Both the position numbers and the translations under genes were made by a program. The notes below the pieces were generated by a model. It was not told where the DNA came from, did not search any database, and saw only the letters and a program-made list of their open reading frames with translations. Shown here piece by piece: positions 55,286 to 64,000 of a DNA stretch of 64,000 nt; within the stretch, counting starts at the first letter, position 1; each line of letters begins with the position of its first letter. Origin of the DNA: Uloborus plumipes (taxonomy: Eukaryota; Arthropoda; Arachnida; Araneae; Uloboridae); assembly GCA_038373865.1 (NCBI GenBank), contig JAXGGA010002222.1, positions 1 through 64,000 of the forward strand, in the 5' to 3' direction.

Positions 55286-57402
55286 GGAAAGTTGCCTCAC
55301 TTTTCCCCTTCACTCACTTCACCCACAAATTAAATTTCACTTACATAGGGGACTGGAATGCGAAACTCACAAAGCGCTTTATGGTTACGAAACTTCATTG
55401 TAAAGACATCAACAGATTCCATCATCTTGCAATTGTTAATCCGTGGTGGCGTCACAAAGTGAGGATGCAGTAACGTGTTCATGTTACAAATAAACTCGTC
55501 AAAACATAGTAGTTAGGAGAACTTAGAAATGAAATCGGTTCGTATGGGAAAGTAAGCCCTGTTTTCAAGGGAAAAAAATGTTGGGAGAAACTTTAAGACG
55601 CAAATTTTTAATCTTCATAAATGCTATTATATTGCAAAATAAAATGTTTTATATCATACTTAGAGCCCTGTAGGAGTAAAATTTTAAATATCCATGATAG
55701 CTATATCTTTGAACAACCAACAACATATCTGTAAGAGGAAGAATTGCAGAAAAATTTGAATTTAACGCCTTTAAAATAGGGTTGGCAGAAATGATGTCAC
55801 TCTATCACTAGTGTTTCAAAAAGAAACAGATGGGAAAGGTCACAGTTATGCCACATTGGGACTTTGACCATTGTTGATCATAGTGATGTCCTTGCTATGA
55901 TACATTGTACTATCATAGTCAAATTGCTCTGTAAACAGTAAAATTTCAAACTAAGAACAACAGTCAATTTTCAAAAGAATCGTTCCTTTCTATTTTTTTT
56001 TTTTAACTATTGGTAGGCTATAATATTGAAATACATACACGTTTCTGTGAAAGAGCAAAGTTCGGGAATATCAACATTCACCTGTGATTTCAGGAAAATT
56101 TGCGTTTTTTACCGATGTTTTTGCTATGTAAGTGTAAAAAAATATGATGTTATATAGGTGTACAAAAGAAGGCTTTTGTTGGATGTCTTTGCATCCATAA
56201 GTTGACATTTCGTGCATTGAAAAAAAGTGCTCCTTGTAACGTCAAAACCCGTGTCTGCGTATTCTTGTGCATTTTTCATTCTCTAGCATTGTATTATTTG
56301 CCTTTATTCATTGTTTTATTTATCATCTGAAAAAGAAATGGGATCATTTTGAAAATTACTCATTTATGACCTTTGCATTAATGACACGTTATATAGTCTG
56401 ACGAAAAAAAAAACCCATTAGACATTATAAACATAACTAAATCTTTAAAGGGTTAATTGTCATAATTGAAGTGTAATTTTCAATCGTTGAAAATTCAAAT
56501 AAGTAGTGTTTATCATCTAGGTAAGGCGCATTAGACGTTGAAGAAACGATTAATTATTAAATAAAAACACTTTACATCTCAAATTAATATTCAACAATTA
56601 TGCTATTCTCTCACAATTATTCCAGAAAATAATGCAGATGGCTATGTTTATATTACACTTGCTAAAAGAAACGCATCTTATTAAACAAGCGATCTCATCG
56701 CGCTACGCCATAAGCCTTTTAGATTAATAAAAATGCCGCTATTTTAAGTGTTTCAGAGAGTAATTTTGTGGACGTACAGAATAAAAGGATATAAATTTTG
56801 TTTACCTCGGTGACAGGTAATTACTAGGAGCGAAAAGAATTTTCTCTTAACACATTTAATTGAAAATGTAGTATTTTCTTATTTTTTTACATTTATTAAG
56901 CCCTTGTTACGGCAACACTTCAGTAAATTTAATGCAGGAGGTGAATTTTCGATCGTCAAAAGGTAATTTGGTTTTGAAATTCTTCTAACTGCTTTCTTGA
57001 ATTTCACTACGCATTATCTTCTATGTAGGGTATAAAATAGCAACATTTGAGTGTAGAAAATTCTAAATTTAGTTTAAAGAATTTCCAGAATTTACGGAGG
57101 GCATTTTTCTGGACTGATTCGAATTCTTCAAGAGCTTTATTAAACTTAGATTGAAAGAATTAAAGTGGAAAAGGAGAAGAGAATACGTAGACGAGATTTT
57201 CATCAGCATTTTTGTAAAAGTGAACGTTGTTGAGACAGATTAAAGCTTCTATAGTGTAAACACAAACACCTCAAATTTCGTTGCACAACTGCTACTTGGT
57301 TTTGAATCTAAAACATTTTTTGTTTTAAGAAAGAGGTGATTGTTTTTGCAGTCCCCATTAGTGGACTTAATTCTGAATACTTATTACTGATTTAAAGATT
57401 TC
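55286..57402. other. No gene seen
   Basis: AT-rich sequence without recognisable element ends. A 73-codon frame at 55252-55473 overlaps the MITE end and is probably chance. Confidence 0.45.
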
Positions 57403-57410
57403 ATCAGTAA

Positions 57411-58203
57411 TAGGAATGCACCGATATATCAATTAGCCGATTACCGATTAATCGGCTGTTAGTAATCGGTCGATTAATAGCTGAGCCGATTAATGATGAG
57501 AATGATTGTTTTTCATACTACCAATTTTATCATCACTTTTTTCTCTCTTAAAGAATTCTGAGTGTATAAATAGTAAAAGAAATTATTTCTGAGACAATTT
57601 TTTTTTTTTTTCACTTTCCTAATTTTCGCAAAATAATTTCAATATTTAATTAAATTTCTTAGAATCAAATTTCATATTGTTGTCAATAATATTACATTAA
57701 TACATTGTTAGTTATGTTTATTGGACATAAAAAATTTTAAAAGGAGGGGAGGGGGTAAGTCTGCGATGATAGGATTTAGGAGTACTTTAAATTAAATTTT
57801 TTAAAATTAGTAGCAATTTAATTCAAGATTTTTATTCTTTGTGAAAGTTGGAGGTTATCTAAAAGCACTGTGCTAAGGAGGAAACTATCGCCACATCAAA
57901 AATGTTGCAACATTGTCTATGTGTACATTTATTTAAAGTAGGAGAAACATTGTCTATGTGTACATTTATTTAAAGTAGGAGAATGAATTTATTAAAAACT
58001 TTATAGCAACTGTGAGGATTATTATTATTGTTAATAAAATTATTCATCATAGTTTCTTAGTGAAGGTAAACTTTGAAGAGCAATACTTAAAAAAAAAAAA
58101 TTCGGCCGATTAATTGGCCCGATTTTGCCGATTTTTAATAATTGGCAAAGTGGGCCAATTATGGCCGATTAATCGGTACTACCGATTAATCGGTGCATCC
58201 CTA
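57411..58203. mobile_element. hAT MITE with ATTAATCGG-rich ends
   Basis: A 793-bp element has TAGGAATGCACCGAT and inverted TAGGGATGCACCGAT termini, flanked by an exact 8-bp duplication ATCAGTAA (57403-57410, 58204-58211). Both ends are dense in CCGATTAATCGG-type palindromes. YARNG-type ends and an 8-bp duplication place it in hAT. No transposase. Confidence 0.85.
57907..57981 (+). repeat. Direct tandem duplication, 37 bp x 2
   Basis: AACATTGTCTATGTGTACAT through AAAGTAGGAGA occurs twice in a row without change, inside the hAT MITE. The exact match suggests a recent slip event. Confidence 0.85.
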
Positions 58204-58321
58204 ATCAGTAACATTGAAAATAAAATATTATATTTTTTTATTTCATTACATCATTTACTTGTAACTTCCATAATATGTCTGAGTTCATTTCATGTGAAAA
58301 CCCCAAGTGAAAAAATTATGA

Positions 58322-58512
58322 CTATACTAGACAGCAACTTAAGTTGACACTGAACGTCACTACGGGAGGAGCCAATAAGAGCTCACAAGCAGTTAGCGAT
58401 CTCCTCTAATTCGCCAAGTAGGCTGTGACGTTTTATCTAGCTCATTTTTCATAGGCTAACGTCACGCTGACGTCACTATGTTTTTGTCAAGAAACCTTGC
58501 AGTGTAGTATAA
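58322..58512 (+). mobile_element. Short repeat Z with CRE motifs, copy 1
   Basis: It runs from CTATACTAGACAGCAACTTA to TTGCAGTGTAGTATA. The termini TATACTA are inverted, suggesting a MITE of about 190 bp. It contains GAGCCAATAAGAGCTCACAA (a CCAAT box) and GCTGACGTCACTATG (a full CRE palindrome TGACGTCA). Confidence 0.65.
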
Positions 58513-59078
58513 GTACTTGTTTACATTTTCAGACACGATTAGAGACAGATTTTTTAATTACTGTACCCTGTGTAACGAGAAATGGCGGAAGAAAGAAATA
58601 TTAATTTTCCACTCTCCGCACGTTTCCCTTATGGCTGTCATAGTTACGGCACTGTGGACTTTTTTCTCACTTAGCTTTTGCAACAATGGTTAAATAAAAA
58701 CGATTAAAATTGTTCTGTGCGTAAACTATTAATTCAATGAACGTTAATAGAATACTTTTTGCAGTATTCATTTTATGGTCTTGCTAAAACAAACTATTTA
58801 GCACTGGATTTATTAGAAAACGTTTAGAAATAACCGAGATACGAAGACATAAATAAAAGCGTAAGCCTCATTCGATAAACATAAAATAAATGAAATGCCT
58901 CAACAGCAGTGTATAATAAAAAAGAGTGAACTGTTGTTTTTCGTGCCGTTTCTATGGAGACGATGCAAAATTTCTAAAATTGATACCCCTATTTTAAAGT
59001 AACCGAGCATAGTCGTATTTAATAATGTGCTAGATCACAAATTATCCTATTATTGTGTTTTATTTTAATAACTAGTTA

Positions 59079-59765
59079 AGGGGTTACAGTACCTTTCTAA
59101 CAATTTTCTTAAATTTACTTGGAAAATGTAACTCTGAAGTATTTGTTTCTGCTTATTTAACAATCAATAATTTATTTTCAAACATTTACAATTTTGCCCA
59201 CATTTTTTTTGAAAATTTGAAAAAATTAGGAAAATTTCAATTTTTTAGAAACCGTAAGGCTTTTTTGTTTCTGAACTAATTTCAAAATTTCTTTTTGCTA
59301 AATGATCACAAGAATTACCTCTACAAATCTGTGCATTCATTTTTTTATATATTGATTTGAAAATATTTTGTGACCTTTTATCTAAAAAATTCTTAGAAAA
59401 TTTTGTTTTTCAAACTTTAAAAAGCTCTTGAAATTTTAGTAATTTATGAAGTGCTTATTCAATGCACTGTTTTGTTAAATATATTTTCTTGAGTGCAAAA
59501 AATATTGCTTTAAAGTTGTATTTAAAATAGAAAAAAATCCTTAGCATTTCCAGTAACATAGAAATACTAAAAACTGATCATCGAGAAAAGCACCTAAAAT
59601 TTTAAAGTTTCGCTTTTCCATTGGAACACATAGCATAACTTTTTAAATATATTTTAGCTAGAGAATTGTTTTTTTTTCCGAGTGTTTCAAATAACTTTTG
59701 TTTTTGAAATAAGCAATAAACATTTTTTTGGTCTTTTGGTCAGTTTTGAGGTACTGTGACCCCTT
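59079..59765. mobile_element. Possible TIR element with AGGGGTYACAGTACCT ends
   Basis: AAGGGGTTACAGTACCT at 59078 is answered by AGGTACTGTGACCCCTT ending at 59765. The length is about 687 bp. No TSD could be fixed. The plus-strand frame at 59728-59937 overlaps the right end and is not a gene. Confidence 0.55.
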
Positions 59766-61596
59766 TGATGAATATTATGAAAGTTACATTGAAGGTAAAA
59801 GGGACGAATTATCATTAATTGAGAAAGTACTAAAACAAAATCTTGTTTTTGTTTTAAAGACTTTATGTAATAATGCGCTTGAACTTCAAAATAAATTTAT
59901 GAGCTTTTTTCTACTGCTATGTCATTATAAATTGTAACTTTCAACGATGTAAAGTGTAAAGCCATAACATAAGTTATGAAAAAACACAGAAAGAGAAATT
60001 CAGCTGGAAATATTTGTGGATGAAATAGAAAACGAAGTAATTTTAGTAAGCAAATATAGGAATGCTTATGTAAATTTCAATAAATCATGTTAATCTTCTT
60101 CAATTTCAAAAAGGCTTTATGGAGTTTTCAGAATTTAAATATTTTGTCATGCAGAGTTTGTAAAAGCAAATATTTTTTTCAAAACATTATATTCATCAAA
60201 ATATGCAATGATAGTTATTAAAAATATTTCCGTGCATGTTTTTTTTAATATTCTTATTAAATCGTACTTTATCCTCAGAAATAACATAAATGGAACTTTG
60301 TATTTATTTTATATATTAAACGTATGTGTTTCACTTAATGTAAACAACTTTAATCTTTAAATATGGTGAAAAAATATCTGGTCAAAAGTTTTTAATATTT
60401 ATTAGAAAAATGACGAATTTGTATTGAATAGCATTGTTATAATCATATATTCAATGCCGGTAGTGTTTTATAATTGTTGTAGTAAAAAAATCATTTTTTG
60501 CACATTTAAAAGTGTAACTTCAGAAGTACTTAAAAAAAAGTTACACACTATTAGCAAGGAATTGAAACCTTACAAAGAGTAAGACAGACAGGAAACAGTC
60601 TTATAGAATTGGAAATTTAGTATTACAAACTATTTTATTCAAAAAAAAAAAAAAAAAAGAAAAAAAGTTTCCCGTTAACGCATGTTTCTCTACATAGTAA
60701 AATAACGTAGAACAAAACTCATTGGCGTTTGTCAATAGAATTGCAAAGGTAAAGATTGTATAGATTTGTTTCATGAAAAAAAAACGTAATTTGAAGAACA
60801 GCGACAAGGCAATTATAAAGGAAATTTTACTCTAATACAGAAAGTTAACAATTTCAGTGAAATCAACTACAAATAAGAATATTTATTTTAATAAACAATT
60901 CGCAAAACAACTCAACTCGCCCATTTCTCAAGGCTCAGCTTAGTCAGAAAAGCGCAAACCTAAACTTGGAGATTAAATGGCTCGTTTTAAACTAAATAAG
61001 GAGAAGTTCTCAGTGGTCGTGAAATGTACGCGGTGTCTCTAATTGCCCAGTGTGAAGATTTAAAAGGTTGTGTTCTAAAGCATTAAGTTTTATGTTCGAA
61101 CTTAGTGGGGAGGAAATTTTCAAAGAATTATATGCCGACGCCATTGCAAATTGTTTGTGATTTAATGATGCAGTTTACAGTTTGATGGTAGAGATGGGGT
61201 ACTGGTAAACCGGAGTTACTTGTTTCACGGTAGAGTGTAAATTAAATGCCTGTTTTGTAGGAATGGAAAAACAAACAAATCTTCTCGCAATATAATTGGC
61301 GAGGCATAAATTTGTTAACGAGATCCGTTAACATGCTTACTAGCGTAATTTTAAAACATATCATTCAAATAACTTCACAAGAAATATCGAAGTTCTCATC
61401 TTGTTTTTGATATGAAAAACACATCGTCGTTGTTATTTAAACAAATATCTCACACCAATGACTGTAACGAGTTTATCTGATACTTAGCAGTGAAAGTTAA
61501 CCAGTAATGTGGGTTGGAGAGATGAATTTAACTTTCAAGGGTGTTTACATTTGTAATTTTAAATGGATATATACTGTCCGTCCTTGAAAACAACGA
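59766..61596. other. No gene seen
   Basis: AT-rich sequence with an A-run at about 60640-60660. The minus-strand frame at 60601-60807 is driven by that run. Confidence 0.5.
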
Positions 61597-61776
61597 CTAT
61601 ACTTCGCAGCAACTTAAGTTGACAATACACGTCACTACGCGCGGAGCCAATAAGAGCTCACAAGCAGTTAAGGATCTCATCTAATTCGCCAAGTAGGCTG
61701 TGACGTTTTATCTAGCTCGTTTTTCATTGGCTGACGTCACGACATTAGTGTCAAGAAACTTTGCATTGTAGTATAG
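61597..61776 (+). mobile_element. Short repeat Z with CRE motifs, copy 2
   Basis: It runs from CTATACTTCGCAGCAACTTA to TTGCATTGTAGTATAG. It keeps GAGCCAATAAGAGCTCACAA, CTGTGACGTTTTATC and TTGGCTGACGTCACGAC, so the CCAAT and CRE motifs are conserved between copies while other positions have diverged. Confidence 0.65.
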
Positions 61777-62360
61777 CACTCGGGAACCATTCCACTTAAA
61801 AAAGGGGTGATGGGTTGTGAGTGGGAACTTGCCAAAGTTTTCAATTTAAAACTTGCATTGGCTATCCTTTTGGCATATTCAACTGAACTATGTATTTGAA
61901 ATTAGCATCTTTCTACGTTGTTTGACACTGCTAAAAATGCTTTTTATTAATGTTCCCCTTATTGTTATCTTACCGATCACCCTTATTTTGGTAAGATCAA
62001 AGAAGAACTGACGCATGCGTAAATACGCGGAAAGTTTTACCTAAGGAAATTAGAAAGTATGTCACACTTCTTCAGTTGTATTTGTATGAATAAATAATAC
62101 AAAAATCGTTTGGGGTTTTTCTACCTTGATTTTATAAATTATGTAGAGTTCGTTAAAAATATAATATTGCTGTAATATACAACCCCACGTCACCACTAAC
62201 TTTTCAGATGAAATAAAAAACGCCTCGCCATTTAAACGGTAAAATAATAAGTTTGCGGTTCGGAAGAGTTCGAGACGAGAAATATAGCACCCATGGCTCA
62301 AATAATCAGTGATTTGTGACAAAACTGTTATGAAATTTAATTATAGTTTTAGAGTTAGAG
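61777..62360. other. No gene seen
   Basis: An 86-codon minus-strand frame at 62062-62322 shows no domain or splice signal. No element end was recognised. Confidence 0.45.
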
Positions 62361-62364
62361 TTAA

Positions 62365-62883
62365 CCCATTAATGCCTAGCGTCCTTTTAAAAGGGCGGTC
62401 CAAAAAAAGGGTCTGAATTTCCCCAAAATGAGCATTTCAACCAAATATTAGTGTTCAATTAGTACCTTTGTATTTTTCGATTCGTTACTAACAGACTGCA
62501 GCACATAGCCATTGTAAAGTGTGTTCTGTAGCAGTTTTAATATGATCTTTATCAAAAATGACATCGTTCACAATCTCAAGGAAAAAAGCTAAGTTTTCAA
62601 AGTTATTCCCAGATTCCCAGTTTATGTTAACTGCTGATTTTATTTCTTCTTATCAAATGTCTTTTTAAATATTATATCGTAGGCAGAAACAAACTTTAGT
62701 AAAAAAAAAAGTATGCACCCTCTGGGATCAATCGTAACTTTTGAGGGATGATTTTTCTTTTCTTAACAAAACAATTATTTCTTACATAATATTTTTTTAT
62801 TATTATTTATCCTGTCCATTTAACACCGTTTGTAACCAGTATACAAAATATCTTTAGAAAAAGAAATGTCAGGCGTTAATGGG
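62365..62883 (+). mobile_element. piggyBac-like MITE, family 2
   Basis: A 519-bp element between TTAA sites (62361-62364, 62884-62887). Termini CCCATTAATGCCTAGCGTCC and inverted CCCATTAACGCCTGAC. It is close to the copy at 54768 along its whole length. Confidence 0.85.
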
Positions 62884-62887
62884 TTAA

Positions 62888-64000
62888 GTTTTAATAAATT
62901 TGTGTTAAAAAAAATATTGCAATTTATTTACATAAACATCCGTATCTTTTGTTACTGAAAAGGGGTGGAGGGAGGAGAGATTTACTTTTGTACGCATCTG
63001 AGAAGTTGTATTTCTTACTTTCATAGTTTTTATGAACTTTTTATTTCATTTGGTTTCAGTTACAATATAAATGTACTTTAAGCATTTAAAGACGGGTAAT
63101 ATAAGACAGAACAAAAAAACAGATTTCAGACAAAAACATAGCTAAAGTGTGTAAACATCTTATATCAGAATGATGAGGTTAGCACAATTTGTCTGACTTT
63201 CATGATCTAAAAAAATGTAGCATAATAAGTGCAAAGAATAATTCTTATAAATTTAAGGAAAAGTATATATTTTTTAAAGTTTAAAGCTTAATATAAAGAT
63301 ATGTTCAAATAAAATTTAAAAACACGTAAATAAAGCAAATTGTAGAGAAAATCTTTTTTTTTTATTTAATAAATGTATATATATATGTGCATTTCATAGC
63401 CTTAAAACAGCTCTTTGCTTAAAAAAAAATCACAACTAACGACGATTTACTGTCAATGATTTTTAAACATCGTTGTTTTGCATTTGATATTTTTTGCGAT
63501 GATGTTTCACATTTCAGCAAAAAAAAGTTTCATAAAAATATGCGACAGAAAAAAGTTACACAGTTGATCAACAGTTGCGGTATATATCTCACTGAAAAGA
63601 GTTTTCTTAATTGACATCGATATCTTAGGGTTGATGTCTTTCCAGGAAACAAAAGATATATCAAATTGAGTGATACAAAGAGGCTCTTCTAATGTGGAGG
63701 TAACTAAATAGCTGTACATTCAAATGTGCAAGCAATAAAAAAAAAAAAAAACATAAAGTTAAGAGATCGTAGACATTTTTCAAAAGCAAACATATAGATC
63801 TTCTGATTTTGATAGAAAAGGCTCAAATTCTAATAAGGGAAAAAATATTTAATTACGGAAAAAACATTGAGCATTCAAGAAATTTAATCTATTTCTCAAT
63901 GGGATGAATTCGACAGAAATATCGCACTCCTAATTGCTTGTCGTAAAGTTAATACGAATGTGACTTAAAGGTTTTATTATACAGTAAAAAAAAAGTATCA
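62888..64000. other. No gene seen
   Basis: AT-rich sequence with short A and T runs and a small AT microsatellite near 63375. The 70-codon minus-strand frame at 63507-63719 has no recognisable domain. Confidence 0.5.

Larger units (their letters stand above)
45457..64000 (+). other. Presumed intron 1 of the host gene (5' part)
   Basis: It starts with the donor GTGAGT. No later exon on the plus strand with a membrane helix, a preceding polypyrimidine tract and a matching phase was found, so the intron would be at least 18.5 kb. This is inferred from the single exon. All mobile elements after 45457 would then be intronic. Confidence 0.4.

Noticed and set aside
59728..59937. 69-codon frame with an acidic, host-like appearance
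   Set aside because: It overlaps the right terminal inverted repeat of the 59079-59765 element and has no relative I recognise.

Overview
The window looks like intergenic and intronic DNA of an animal with a large, AT-rich genome. An arthropod is most likely, and a chelicerate such as a spider is my best guess, but this rests on the general look of the repeats and I could not test it. Almost every open reading frame is short and lies in repeats or AT-rich filler. There are no bacterial-style operons, no rRNA, no CRISPR and no convincing true tRNA gene.

The only strong host-gene candidate is a GC-rich patch near 45.2-45.5 kb. It contains an ATG that opens a 25-codon cysteine-rich start (45382-45456) ending at a consensus GTGAGT splice donor. 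It resembles the N-terminus of small LAPTM4-like or MARVEL-like four-helix membrane proteins. If it is real, everything from 45457 to the window end is first intron.

The rest is layered transposable elements, many with visible ends and target-site duplications (TSDs). 0.26-1.7 kb: a Helentron-like element (family W). 3.5-3.8 kb: an intact tRNA-derived SINE with a 12-bp TSD. 9.4-12.8 kb: a 651-bp fold-back TA element, a SINE cluster, and two V-family elements in inverted orientation. 13.4-19.6 kb: a U-family element split by a 5.3-kb foldback-like element whose ends are inverted minisatellite arrays. 19.7-23.9 kb: an old piggyBac-like MITE broken by a Helitron and by a W element, next to a second piggyBac-like MITE. 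25.3-27.6 kb: U, V and W copies in a row. 28-31.5 kb: a pogo-like MITE and a Tc1-like transposon with a decayed transposase.

32-35.7 kb: a piggyBac-like MITE and two W elements joined head to tail. 36.7-41.3 kb: nested TIR elements, including a TA element inside a TTAA element. 41.9-44.3 kb: a pogo-like MITE carrying a 1.8-kb long-TIR element with Transib-like termini and a CGGCG TSD. 44.3-51 kb: local repeats, the host exon, then a Helitron carrying a 2.5-kb hAT element with a perfect 8-bp TSD and transposase remnants. 51.9-62.9 kb: piggyBac-like MITEs, two nearly perfect 131-bp hairpins, a hAT MITE with an 8-bp TSD, and two copies of a CRE-containing repeat.

The nesting gives relative ages. 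The elements most worth attention are the foldback-like element with minisatellite arms, the U/V/W set of hairpin-ended families, the Transib-like element, and the LAPTM-like exon.
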